From: Diphasiastrum complanatum
Taxonomy: Eukaryota > Streptophyta > Lycopodiopsida > Lycopodiales > Lycopodiaceae
Direction: 5' to 3'
Length of the DNA stretch: 64,000 bases
Assembly: GCA_029204225.1 (NCBI GenBank)
Contig: CM055092.1
Span: 12,650,476 to 12,714,475 of the forward strand
Part shown: positions 33,790 to 44,871 of the stretch, piece after piece
Numbering within the stretch: position 1 is the stretch's first letter
Layout of the letters: every line of letters starts with the position of its first letter
Notes under the pieces: generated by a model
The model's input: only the letters and a program-made list of their open reading frames with translations
The model's database searches: none
Told to the model about the DNA's origin: nothing
Program-made: the position numbers and the translations under genes

Positions 33790-34278
33790 ACGTCACAATT
33801 CGACATTAAAACGTGTCGGACACACGTCGGATAGACATCGCGGGCAAACGTCAGACGTTTTTTAGGATGGTTCTGTTAATAGATGTCGGATTTCGACATC
33901 TTTTTGGGACATCGGAATCCGACATTCATGTAGATGTCGGATGAATGTCGCATGGACGTTGGGGTTGTTCTGTTTCAACAAACATCGAATTCCGACGTCC
34001 CAATGTTCTCATCGAAATCCGACATCCACGTCAGATTGGATGTGACATCTTTGGACGTCGCATTCCGATGTCCATGTCGGACCTGGCATCAACCACCGGG
34101 ACCTGAGGTTCGAGGAGTGGGCAACTTATGTATGTCGGACTCCGACATGTTTTATATTTGTCAGATTCGGACGACCTCATTGTGACGTGTTTTTCTGATG
34201 TCCGCGACGAATTCAAAAAAATTAAGCTCGCGATTCACATCGCAAAGCACGTTGCAAATCACGGCGGGTGTTGTAGTG
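33790..34278 (+). mobile_element. CACTA (En/Spm-like) right terminus with subterminal repeats
   Basis: The end reads GGCGGGTGTTGTAGTG on the + strand, that is CACTACAACACCCGCC inward, a typical CACTA terminal inverted repeat. About 450 bp inside it carry at least six palindromic or half-palindromic copies of GTCGGA..TCCGAC/CGACATC (for example GATGTCGGATTTCGACATC at 33882 and TGTCGGACTCCGACATG at 34134). Dense short subterminal repeats bind transposase in this superfamily. The left end was not found. Confidence 0.7.
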
Positions 34279-34281
34279 AAT

Positions 34282-35270
34282 GAAGTTGGAAAAATATTGG
34301 ACACTACATTGGTTCAGGGGGCATGTGATTTTTCTAGCATCAATAGAGAAGCTTATGCATCAATGTTTAAGATCATAAATGAGGCATTTGCACATGTAAT
34401 ATGAAAAGTTTTCAATCCCATGACCATTTCATCTTTTAAAAAAAAAGGACATGTTAAACCAAGGTATGCAGACAATAGTTGGTAATCCATCTCATATTAA
34501 TGAAGTGTATTGCTCGAAAGGAGAATGTCTAGCATATAACAATTCCAACAATGTATTTATTGACATTAGTCAGTTAGAAACATTCATCATAAATTTTTAC
34601 AATATTACAGATGAGAATTTCAATAACAAGTTGATAGTTGTTCTCAAGTTAGATGAGTCTGAAATGATAAAAGGACGAAAAATGGAGAGAGTCAGTCTTA
34701 CGATCATGAATGGAGCACTTTCAAATTCAGAAGACTTAGAAGGCCTCAACTTCAGTGTTCAATCAGAAAATGATATTTAGTGGTTGGCAGTTTTCAGGCA
34801 TAGTAGTTCCTTCACATATTCAATAGGGATAATCTGATATGGATGTCATTTGGAAAATCTTCTCTATGTTAATATGATTCTAAATCATTTTTTTGTTTCT
34901 CTTATAGGTGATGAAAGAAGACCATGACATTCTCTCATGGATATTTAATAGAACGTCATATCCTGCCACCATAAAAAATCACATGGATGGAGATCCACTC
35001 AATATTTTTGGAATTGGCACTTTCAACATAAAATGGCATTTAGCAGGAGATCTGAAGACATTAAAATGTATGGTCAATGTATCCCATGGCGCTAACTCTA
35101 AACACCCATGTTTGTACTGCATGAAGACAACAAAAGACATGACAAGGAGTACAAGAATATCAAGAGATCGAGAATATCCTAATTGGAAACCCGTACTACC
35201 GAACGAAACAAATTCAATTGAAAAAAATATTAATCAATTTGATTCTAATGATGATGATGATGATGAGGTG
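34282..35270 (+). pseudogene. Unassigned transposase-like protein, N-terminal and middle part
   Basis: Coding pieces read EVGKILDTTLVQGACDFSSI, KLIVVLKLDESEMIKGRKME, KEDHDILSWIFNRTSYPATI and WHLAGDLKTLKCMVNVSHGA, followed by KHPCLYCMKTT with a CxxC pair. The same order is found at 63236-64000. A probable intron lies about 34795-34906. Proteins with a GDLK...CxxC module of this kind occur in eukaryotic DNA transposons, but I cannot name the superfamily. The CACTA terminus abuts its 5' side. At the 3' side sequence diverges in a GAT/GAC triplet repeat near 35240. Confidence 0.5.
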
Positions 35271-35391
35271 CAACACAATGAAAAATTGATTCTAATGATG
35301 ATGACAATTGCCTACAATACTAGCTCCTACATGATCATTTCTTCTCTTGGGATTCACTATGAGGCTCACATGATTTTGAACTGTTATCCTA

Positions 35392-35532
35392 GCTAGTATT
35401 TCTCGGCTCTCATGCTCGGCTCTCATTCTCGCCCTTCTCTTCTTTCTCAAGGACCTCCTCGGTCTAAGGTGAGAGAAGCTCTTAGAATAGCTTTGGCTCG
35501 GCATCTTGGGGATTCCTCAGAATCAACCAACA
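35392..35532 (-). repeat. Gypsy LTR family A fragment
   Basis: The minus strand begins TGTTGGTTGATTCTGAGGAA at 35532, just after a polypurine tract (ATTAGGGGAGGATGA, 35533-35547), and is cut at about 35392. It matches 1349-1476, 22919 onward and 47031 onward. Confidence 0.85.
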
Positions 35533-37787
35533 TCATCCTCCCCTAATCTGTTGCAGAACCCACTACAACACATACTGATCGCTTTCGCTTTGGCACTTGG
35601 AAAAGCCAGGATCTTTTTTTGCTTGCATAAAACCAAGTGTTTATTCCTCACAAAATTGTCTCGCAAAACTGAGATCTCTCAACGGCTCTTTACATTCCAG
35701 CATGTTTGAGAATCTCCAGCGTGTCTTGCTCGCCTTGTCGCCTCACGGCCTATTTTCTCATACTCATTCCCCCCCCAGGGCTTCAAATATTTGAAAACAT
35801 AATTTATTTTCGAATGGTAGGAGCCCCAGGTAGTCTTGCACCTTCTGGATGAATCCGAATTCCTGCTAGTCTTCCACTAGACATAGCGAGAAGACATGAA
35901 CGTTGTCCTATAATAGAGTCGGGCCATCATTTGGTGGTTGTCTTCTGACTGGAGGGCTATGTTGGGATTGATCTTAATAGGATCTAGGCATGGATCCCAA
36001 AAGCATTCTTGAATCATGAGAAATGCTATGGATCGGCAATACTCATCACTTTCCCGTATGCACAAGTCAGTTCTAGACTTATATTTGTGGCTATAGAGCA
36101 GCAGCTGCAGCCTCAGATCCATCAATTGTTGAGCTTTGTGAAACCCCTAGAATAACCGACTAGTTCATATCTTCCCTTCATGGTCACTCCATCGGCCATG
36201 GATTTCTTCTTTTGATTGGCATGTAGAAGGGGTCAACCCCCTTCTAGGATGGTGCCCTTAAATACTCTTGTTTCGCCATTCTAGTTGTGGTTGTAGGGCG
36301 ACAATAAAATCAGCCCTTTTGAAATATTGGCTCTGGTCGATATCATTCTTTCTGCCCCTCACGTTTCTAGGTATTTTATTTCAAATCTTTCTAATTCTCG
36401 TGTATCGGCCATTTGAGGTTTTGGCTCGATATGTGGAAAATTGCCTTTGGCTTTTGTTGTGGCTTTGTCAAATATTCATACAATGCCTTGGCACCTTAAT
36501 CTTCTCTTATGGCCTTTTCACTTGTTGAGGGCCTAGTTTCACCTACGTCGGAACCAGTAGGTCGTGGTGAGAATCTTCTATGGTCTGGTAGATTAGCTTG
36601 AGGGTCGTCAAATCCTCCAGTGTTAGTGTTAGATTCAGGAAGGTAAGGTGGAGTGTGATCTGGAGAAGAAGACATGAGCGTGATGGGTTTACCAGGAACG
36701 AGATTCTCAACAAGGTTGTACGCAGCACCGGGGAAGCTAAGTTTTTTTATGAACTCGTCCCATTGGGCCTTGTACGTCTCAGGAGGCCCTTGACACGGTC
36801 TCAGAAGTCGACTTTGATGGGGATGAAAAAATGATGGTTGGGGAAAGAGGTTTGAGAGAAATCAAAAGCAAAAAACTAAGAAGTCTTATAGCTAGGAGGG
36901 GGGGCAGAGAAACTCCCAGAGGTAACTTCAGTCTTTTTGTCATCTACTCCCGAGCTGCCATCTAACTGGTGAGTGGATCTGTCGTATCATGCTACTCCAT
37001 CATTTTTGTCATTGTCCTTTTGCTTTTAATTAGAAATTCCTGCTTGGGCCTTGTACATTGTGTTCTAGTGCTGGCTCACTTTGTCCAAAACTTGTTGCAG
37101 GGCCTTTGTCACTTCTTCGAGCTACTTTTGGGACTCTAGAATGACCTTCACTTGTTTTCTCACAACACATTCAAAATTCTTTTTATCGGCTTCTCTCTCT
37201 TGAATAAACTTGATATATTTCTCCATTCTTATCTTCGAGGCTTGAGGGGCCTGAATTTGGATATCTTCTAGTTTCACGGGAGGGGTATCAACCATCATTG
37301 CCCAATACGATCCATCTCGAGTTTGGTTGATCTGGCTCATCTGTTGCTTAAGCTGATTTTGGATACCATTCAAGTCTTCGGCTTGCTTGGCCATGGTCGC
37401 TCGCAGCTCCATTATTGAGATCTTCTTCTCCTCAGCCTCGTCATTTTTTTTCTTGATCTGTCTATGTTGCTCTGCTATGGTTTGTTCTTGTTGTTTGACT
37501 TTGTCTTCCAATTCTTTTTGCTGGCTCACCAACCAGTGTATGTGGTAGCTAGTCTCGGATAGGCTTATCATGGAACGCATGACTACCTCTGAGAGCTCTT
37601 CGGGGTTAGAAAGATTGGGGTATCTGTCAAGGGCATGATGAAGTGGCATTAGTCCAAAGAATAATGATTGAGAGGGACATGAGGGTGGTAATGGCGAAAA
37701 TGGAGGAATGCTATTAGTGGTGGTGGTGGATGTGAAACATGATGACCAAAAAAAAGAGAAATGACTTGGAGATCCATTTTTTTTCAA
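35533..37787 (-). pseudogene. Gypsy 3' accessory ORF with coiled coil
   Basis: The open part (37787-37122, 221 codons) has a Ser/Pro/Thr-rich start, then HHALDRYPNLSNPEELSEVV and a heptad-rich coil (QQKELEDKVKQQEQTIAEQH, IMELRATMAKQAEDLNGIQN). Eroded coding continues down to about 36540 (WDEFIKKLSFPGAAYNLVEN). It ends about 1 kb before the family A polypurine tract and LTR at 35532, so it sits where an extra 3' ORF of a gypsy element is expected. The bases 35533-36540 hold little coding. Function unknown. Confidence 0.55.
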
Positions 37788-37789
37788 TT

Positions 37790-38831
37790 TTAAATTTTTT
37801 TAAAAAGTATTCAAATTTAAAATGCTTCAAATAAATATATCGTAATGTTAAAAAAATATTGTATTTTGTAAGAAAATAATTCAAGCTACAAACATTTGGT
37901 TAATAGATTTTCATAAATAGCTTAAAATCAGCTTATATTAAATAATAACACTATTCAAAATAAAATCATTAGATAGACAACCACTAAAATACCTAAAGAA
38001 TATTTTTTGCTTACTTAAAACAAAAGTTATAGTTTTCTTTTTTTGGAATTTTAGAAGTTTTTAAAATTACAATTCTTATATCGAAAAACATATTTTTTAA
38101 ATTATGTTAAAAATTTGAATCAATATTTTTTAAAATTTTAGAAATCTTTACTTATACCTACGTAAGTTTATTAAATATTTAAACATGAAATAAATACAAA
38201 TAGAATTACTCTACAATAATCGAGATCAAATGATTTGTGAAAATATTTAATTCACCTTGAAAAAAAATCTAAAAAATCTTTTCATTTTTTAAAATTTCTA
38301 ACAATATTTTTTTTTACAAAAAATATTATAAAAACTCATCTAAAATTAAAATATTATAAACTTGACAAATCGTTACAATTTTGATTTTTGGTAATGATTA
38401 TCAATGTTAAAATTTTTAAAATATTTCAAATTCTTAATTTTAAATCGTTAAAAAATAAATTTAAGAACATTAAATCAATCAAAAAGAATTCAAAATATAA
38501 TACATCAAAAAATATAAACACAATTATTCTTTAAAACAAATTTTTTTTTTCTATTCTCAAAAATCATCGAGGTCATTTACATTTATTTTTTTTTAGGGTC
38601 AAATTTGACATAGATGGCAAATTATCCATTTCCACTTGTAATGCCACTATTAAGCCAAAATAGAGTAGGAGGCCAAACTTGTGCCAATTAGAGTGTAGAC
38701 AAGTGTAATGCTTTTGTTTGATGAAGTTTAAGAGTTCTAATAGGATTTAGTACTTTCAAGTGACACCTCTTCTACAATTTCCTCGACTATCGTACTACAT
38801 TGTAATCTTCAACCAAGACATCAGCAAATTT
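37790..38831. other. AT-rich stretch without genes
   Basis: About 1 kb of very AT-rich sequence with many A and T runs. No ORF, terminal repeat or RNA gene was recognised. Confidence 0.7.
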
Positions 38832-39330
38832 TCATGTGTCGTCTACTTTTTCGCTAGCAGGAGGCTGAGGTTCCTTGGACAAAGAAATTATTGTATCCTC
38901 GCTGTTTAAACTCTTTCCCACCTCAGATAGTTTATTAGGCAAAATTGAAAGAGATTTCATTCTCATTTTTACAAAATCAACTAAATTAGTATCTAAATCT
39001 ACTGCAGCAACATGTCTGCCTTTCTGAACAGCACATGCGCTCGTAGTGCCGCTACCGCTAAATAAATCCAAAACCCAATTAGTTGGGTGAGAAAAAATAT
39101 CAATTAAATGATTAATTAATTGTTGTGGCTTTTGGTAAGGACAAGCCACAAAACTCGTCATTGGATTTTTTAATTTATTTGTCACGGCTGTCAGTCCGAA
39201 AGTGTTGTAATGAAGCATCGAACGTTTGTCATCCAAAGAATGGTTATGTATGCTATTTTATGTATGCTAATTTTAATCGATGGTTATGTATGCTATTTCA
39301 TTGCAAAGTCGATCTTCTCCCGAATTCCTG
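38832..39330 (-). pseudogene. N4/N6 DNA methyltransferase, C-terminal exon (SAM-binding motif)
   Basis: The exon reads HYNTFGLTAVTNKLKNPMTS, KPQQLINHLIDIFSHPTNW, then VLDLFSGSGTTSACAVQKGR and HVAAVDLDTNLVDFVKMRM. DLFSGSGTT is motif I (FxGxG, S-adenosylmethionine binding) of amino-DNA methyltransferases of the PF01555 type. AVDLD is the acidic residue region after it. The DPPY-like motif lies upstream at 39.68 kb, so the order IV...I is that of the bacterial beta class. A small duplication of TTATGTATGCTATTT with stops disrupts the start of this exon (39237-39300). Confidence 0.85.
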
Positions 39331-39465
39331 ACATTGGGCTTGTACCTGACATGGAACATTACAAGCAAAATAAGTTTAAAATTTTAACTTTAAAATAAAA
39401 AATTTCAAATAAAAATATGAATTAAAATACAAATTAATAATTCAAGAACTTAGAAACTTATCACA

Positions 39466-39916
39466 CAGCATTCTCTATTCTCGCATTACAAAAAGTTAGT
39501 AGAGCTTTATGTACTGATGTTGACTGCCAAGAAGAATGAAAATTAACAACTCTCCAAATTAGAGAAGTTGTGACTTCAAGAAAACCTTGCATAAAACTAT
39601 GGATTTCAGTGAATTTGAAAGGGAAATCATCATTTAATTATTCTTTCATTTGAAATCCATATGGTATATCGACGATGCAGAGTGTATAAGGGCTTTTTTT
39701 TAAAAAATTTAAAATTTCTCTACAATCCCTCTCTTCAACCGAGTAAAAGCATGGTTGATCATCGACACTTTTGGGAAGGTAGGTCTCTAATGGATCCTCC
39801 TCCGCAATGGTCTCACCCCGTGCCAATCTCTCCCTGTTCCTTTTTTCTGCTTTTGCCTTCAGAATATGTCTCTTGAATTGCTCTAGAAGGACTTTGTTTT
39901 TCTTGACTTCGGGAGA
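39466..39916 (-). pseudogene. Methyltransferase exon with DPPY-like motif
   Basis: After an AG acceptor the exon reads SPEVKKNKVLLEQFKRHILK, basic KAKAEKRNRERLARGE, VEERDCREILNFLKKSPYTL and CIVDIPYGFQMKE. DIPYG stands where DPPYG, the catalytic motif IV, is expected; Asp, Pro and Tyr are kept. A stop follows at once (39638-39640), and further coding-like sequence (HSFMQGFLEVTTSLIWRVVN) continues to about 39466. Confidence 0.75.
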
Positions 39917-40094
39917 CTGAAAAAGAAAAAGCTATGCTTAGCATGGGAGACAAAAAATATAAAATAGAATAGGAGACTTAACTTATCAAAAAAAAAAATT
40001 AAATAAGAAAAAGCTATGCTTAGCATAAGAGACATAGAATATAGAAAAGAAACAATTAATAAGCACCTATGCCAAGCATGGGAGAAATAAATAC

Positions 40095-40573
40095 CATGTC
40101 TCTAAACAAAATCAGAAATGGACTCAAGGATTCATTTCGGCTGCTCAGAGGATAAAGCCTCTGACATTCATCGAAATCTTGACAATTTAACCCTGTCACA
40201 AGGGCTTCTTGAACTTTCATAAATAATCCATGCCTGCATTTAAAAAGTATAATAAAATCATGAGAACCACTTTATTACAAAAGTTAACATGAAAATAATT
40301 ATTTAGATTATGACTATTACCTTTGAAATTCTTTCCCCATTTTTGCCAGAGAAAGTTGACCATCGGCAACTCTAGAAAGACCACTTATTATTAGCTCTGA
40401 AGAGCTAATCTCTTCATATTCTTCCACTCTGGTATTCTCATTTCTATAGGGATTGGCTTCAGAGTTTGAGTGCTCACAATTTTTTTCTTTGACTTTGAGG
40501 CACCCTGAGCAGGTTGGCCTTTTATTTGAAAAATTTCTCATTTATCAAAAAATTTATCAACAAGGGCCCACAC
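40095..40573 (-). pseudogene. Linker exons of the methyltransferase gene
   Basis: Two exons, 40573-40321 and 40233-40095, have AG acceptors and GT donors. The first ends SGLSRVADGQLSLAKMGKEF and contains a frameshift in its middle. The second reads HGLFMKVQEALVTGLNCQDF, ESLSPFLILFRDM. They look helical and have no named domain. Confidence 0.55.
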
Positions 40574-40724
40574 CTGAAATTAAAAGAAAAAAATTTATTT
40601 GATAAAAAATTTAGGGAGTATTAAAATTGAGTTCAAAATTTTAGTATGATAAAAACAATTTAAAAGGACTACAACATATATTATGACCAAAGCATTCTAT
40701 GACGAGCATAGCAAAACAAAATAC

Positions 40725-41180
40725 CTGGCCACTGCAAAAAGCAAGCTGAAAAAAATTATCATATTTTGTAAGGCTCTACGTAGGATTTTTCGAATCAAAA
40801 GGCATGCCTATCTCTTGAGCATAGAGTGCTTTCAGCTCAAGTTGATTCACATCTCCTGCTTTGGAGACTCTCATGTATTCTTTGTGAAAAAATCAAATTC
40901 TTTGTATCACGGTCATCTTCATCCGATAGTCCTGATCAATATTGTGGTCCCAAGCCAATAATTTCGCTTCTTCCACTGTCAAGCCAGCAAATGCAATGGC
41001 ACTCACAGTTCGAAAGCTTGGAATATGGGGATACTCTTGAGATAATTGTTTTCGGACTTGTAAACTGTGTATGCCCCCAAGAACAAAAAAATCATATGAA
41101 TCTAATAAAGAAAAATCAAAATTTGCAACATCGTTGCATTCGTTAGGATCAACCAAAACAAGAAAATGAGTAACTATGGC
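40725..41180 (-). pseudogene. ParB/Srx-like domain exon
   Basis: The exon starts AIVTHFLVLVDPNECNDVAN and contains YDFFVLGGIHSLQVRKQLSQ, then VSAIAFAGLTVEEAKLLAWD and HNIDQDYRMKMTVIQRI. The G-G-x-H-S/R-L plus a following GLT.EEA...A..HN pattern is that of the ParB N-terminal fold (usually G.HR...A). The Arg of GxHR reads Ser. Stops TGA (40893) and TAG lie inside. The assignment is by motif only. Confidence 0.6.
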
Positions 41181-42196
41181 CTGTGTGTAATCTTTAAATT
41201 TTATTTTTAAATTATGTACATGTGTTCATTCGGTTCTCTTACTTCCATTGGCTTGTCTCTTTTTATTGGTTCTACATGTGGCCTATCACATTGATTAATA
41301 TTTAAAAGCAAAGTTGTTTCTTTTATTTTTTTTTGTTTTATGAATATCTTCTCTTAATTTGGAAAGCTCAGAGTTGTCTTGTAAGGTAGCAACATAGATT
41401 GTTCGGTGGTGACTTTTTTGCTTTCAGCAGACGGGATGGACTTATGGCGATGTGTCGCCATGGTCTTTGGGTGTGATTTAGGTCTAGTGGGAAAAGACTC
41501 AGAAATATTATGAGATCTCCTTTTTTTGGGATGAGGGACAGTTACAGTTTCATCCTCAACATTTTCAGAGGCCAGCTTTGTGACCTGAGCAGTGGTAGAA
41601 GCGGACTTGCGAGGTCCAATAGATACATCTTTTGAACTCCGTAATGAATAGACCGGATCTTCCTACTCAACAATAGCAGCTAGAACCATTTTTAAGTATT
41701 GTTTCATGCTCTGGACAGAAACAAAAATCAAGTTTAAAATATAATGAGTAAAGGCTTTTATCTAAAAAATTAAAGAGTTTTATATTTAGTAACAACTATG
41801 CTAAGCATGAAACAAATGTAGCCAAACATGAATAAAAATATGTTTTATAATTACACACCAAAATAACTAGAGCTTTATCAAAATAAGCTTTGATGGCCTC
41901 GTTAGAAGCCACAAGAGACAACACCAAATCTGATCCAACAAAAGAAATGGTGATAACACAATGCTAGAGATCAAAGTAGTAAATCAATAGTAATGAAATA
42001 TAAGCAGTTTGCAACAAAGACCAAACATAGAAGTTAGAGTGAAAGGCACCAGGCAGATCAGCCTCTTCTCCTTTCCTCCTCCTTGCCTCTATGGAATCAA
42101 ACAACATGATGAGGGTAGAGGAGAGGAGATACAACAAATAGACAGGGTCTGAAGTGGGAGGCACCAAGCACAATGCTTTTACTCCTTCCCTCCTCC

Positions 42197-42335
<139 letters not shown>

Positions 42336-42351
42336 ATGAAGAATGGATTAA

Positions 42352-42948
42352 TGTTACGTAGAGGGCAGCCTCCTTCTAATGCTACGGAGGGCTGAGGCCC
42401 AAAGAGGTGTGTCATGTGCCAAATCTAAGCAAATAGCAAATACTATGGAAGTAAAGCTAAGAGCAAGAAAAGTACAAGCATTCAACATAGCATATCCATA
42501 GAAAGCTAGAAACACAAGGATCTCCATGAAATCACAATAGAAATGAAATGAAGAGTACAAAGCAATAGAAATGAGCATGGATTCATGTAGGTAAGGCACA
42601 TGAGACCTAGCAAAGAAAATCCCCATAGCTCATATTCACAAGGAGGAAGCAAGAAGCTCTCACTTGCAAATGACCCAAAAGATTCACAAAATGATGTCTC
42701 TTGCCTAGTTATAGACAATGCTCTTACTTAACTAAACATAACTATCTTGAAGGATATTTAACCCTTGTTAAGCATTATTTAGCCTACATTGGGCCCTTAG
42801 TGGCCTATTTATCCTTATTAATTACTTTGAAGGGCGTAAAGAGGGAACCGCCTTGTTCTTAAGGCTAATAGCTCCTTTTGGGCCTACAAAGCTTACAATG
42901 AATATTCTGATGCATTGATAGGCATGGATGTACTAAGAGTACATGACA
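42352..42948 (-). repeat. Chromovirus 3' LTR
   Basis: On the minus strand the LTR starts TGTCATGTACTCTTAG immediately after the polypurine tract AAGTAAGGGGAG (42949-42960). The other end is placed at TAACA (42352) by the TG...CA rule, giving about 597 bp. The polypurine junction is firm, the left end tentative. Confidence 0.7.
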
Positions 42949-42989
42949 CTCCCCTTACTTAAACATTTTTGTCCTAAAAAATGAAGGCA

Positions 42990-43736
42990 TATGCCTAGTA
43001 GCTCTAGGGATATCGATGGAGAATGTCGTTTTCAACAGCTTCATGGTAATAGCCATGGCCACTTTTGAATGAAGGAGCTGTTGACCCAAGAATTGTCTTC
43101 ATCGAGAAGATTCTTCCAATGAATCAGATATTCCTTGATTAACTTCCCATTTTGCAATACCTTGTCCCAAACTCCTCTTTAGAAGAGATACATGGAATAC
43201 ACGATGCATACGGGTTGTTGATGGTAGATCCAGTTCATAATTCAACTCCCCAAGCTTCTTCACAATTTTGAAGGGTCCATAAAATCTGGGAGCCAACTTT
43301 TCGCTTTGAGTTTTCTTCAGCTTAGTGTATCTATAAGGTTGTAACCGTAAATATACATAATCCCCTTCAGCAAAATCACGAAAAGTCCGTTTTTGGTTAG
43401 CATACTGCTTCATTCGTATCTGAGCTGCCTTAATGTGCTCTCGATTGGCCCTCAAAATATCATTCATGTGATGAACCTGGTCCACAACTGCCGGAACTAC
43501 AACCTCTGACAAATCTGCACTAATGGGTTGTAATGGTTCATGGCCATATAATGCAAAGAAAGACATCATACCGATTGACACATGTGGAGTGCTGTTATAA
43601 CAAAATTCAACGAGATACAACCAATCGACCCACTTTGTATAATGATCCGAAACAAATTGTCGCAAATAACACTCCAACCACTAGTTAACCATGGCATCAA
43701 TCTATTGATTGCATGAGCCAAATACATTGGATAGGT
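42990..43736 (-). pseudogene. Gypsy (chromovirus) integrase C-terminus with chromodomain-like end
   Basis: A 192-codon frame (43677-43099) reads ECYLRQFVSDHYTKWVDWLY, FCYNSTPHVSIGMMSFFALY, QIRMKQYANQKRTFRDFAEG, APRFYGPFKIVKKLGELNYE and RMHRVFHVSLLKRSLG. A frameshift then leads into GKLIKEYLIHWKNLLDEDNS WV-type sequence, a chromodomain tail. The upstream DGQ part is degenerate and cut at 43736 by a copia LTR. The chromodomain directs integration to particular chromatin. Confidence 0.9.
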
Positions 43737-44318
43737 GTCATATCCCATGTGTAGAGGACAACTCACACGTGTGGAAAAAGCTGAAGTAGGCGAGTTTTTG
43801 CTTCTAGAAGATTTTCATGAAGATCTCCATATAGTAGGAAATTGGAATAAAAAATGCTCAAAATAGAAAGTTTGATCCAAGTGTCAAATTTGCATAATGA
43901 TGACAAAGCATCCTCACACATGTGAGATCTGATGCATGATTAGTACCTCGAGCTCCAAAACATGTATATATAGAGGCATATTTGGCCACAATCAACATGA
44001 AACATCAATCTTGATTTTGGAAGCAATTTTGTGTAATTCTCTCTATTTGTCTACATTTGTTTTGAATGTTTTGAGGTTCTATCATAGTGTACTTTGTTTT
44101 CAGTTTAGATTCCATACTCTAACAGGGTTTCACACGTGTAAAACCAGCAAGTACATTTACCTTCATTAATGATTGTTCTTGTTAGGTTTTTATGTCTAGA
44201 ATTGATCTCGATTGATCTTAATCTTATGTAGATTAATAGATCAAGTAAAGCTAACATCCAATCCCTCTTGAAGATCATATTAGGATCCACTCTTAGTCCA
44301 TTTTGCACTTTTTCCACA
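43737..44318 (+). repeat. Ty1/copia 5' LTR
   Basis: It runs TGTCATATCCC ... TTTTTCCACA (582 bp) and is followed without spacer by a tRNA-iMet primer site. It interrupts the chromovirus integrase. No second LTR or pol of this element was found. Confidence 0.85.
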
Positions 44319-44330
44319 TGGTATCAGAGC
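44319..44330 (+). other. Primer-binding site, tRNA-iMet type
   Basis: TGGTATCAGAGC directly after the LTR end, complementary to the 3' end of initiator tRNA-Met. Confidence 0.95.
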
Positions 44331-44870
44331 CAAGTACAAGAGATTTTATTGAAATTGATAGGGTTGATCCAAATCAAAGCCAAAATTAGCAAGTGTGAGG
44401 TCGTACGGCTTCGGTTTTGGCTAAGAAAATTCAAAAATTTGTACAATTTGACTCACACACCCAATTTGAGAGACTTTTAGTGCAAAATCAAGCATTTTCA
44501 ATAGGGAATCTAATCCCTTGATTAGTTCTTGGATTAGATCATCCAAAAAAAATTTTACTCTATTCGCTACGTCTCTCTCTGTTTCTTACTGGTTATGATC
44601 CAGAGAGGATCGTTTATACCTCCATTGTGTGGAGTTTACAAGATAGCTAAACATTGAATCACAAGACTAGCTAACGCTAATCAACTAGTTAGTTAGTCTC
44701 AGTCGTTGCTATTCGTTTCAGCTGGGCATGAAGCCCGTTGTGCTGCCAACTGGCAGCGCGAAAGATTTCTCTTAGTTTGTTTCATCCTTTTCGTTTTGCG
44801 ATCCTGGAGGTGTGTTTACAATTCGCGATTGATTTGCGAATCGTTCGTGCTTTGAGTCAAAGACATGTTG
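44331..44870. other. Copia leader remnant and LTR-like sequence
   Basis: The first ~200 bp are the leader of the copia element. No gag was found. From about 44700 the sequence is rich in TTCGCGA-type words like those near 15360-15450, probably a different LTR fragment. Confidence 0.4.
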
Positions 44871-44871
44871 A

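Larger units (their letters stand above)
38832..41960 (-). pseudogene. Broken gene: ParB-like domain plus bacterial-type N4/N6 DNA methyltransferase, intron-containing
   Basis: Minus-strand exons with plausible GT/AG borders: about 41960-41872, 41725-41350 (lysine-rich, PHPKKRRSHN), 41180-40725 (ParB-like), 40573-40321, 40233-40095, 39916-about 39466 (DPPY-like DIPYG) and about 39330-38832 (motif I). Families combining a ParB/Srx fold with an amino-methyltransferase are known from bacteria and phages. Here introns, a nuclear-localisation-like basic patch and flanking plant transposons argue for a eukaryotic gene of bacterial ancestry. In-frame stops occur in at least four exons, so it is a pseudogene. 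Whether it was a host gene or transposon cargo is open. Confidence 0.7.

Noticed and set aside
38832-41960. Bacterial contamination as the source of the methyltransferase
   Set aside because: The domain is split by introns, carries stops, has AT-rich plant-like flanks and continues without break into plant transposon sequence.
44319-44330. tRNA gene fragment
   Set aside because: The similarity to tRNA-Met is only the primer-binding site of a copia element; no cloverleaf is present. No tRNA or rRNA gene was found anywhere in the window.
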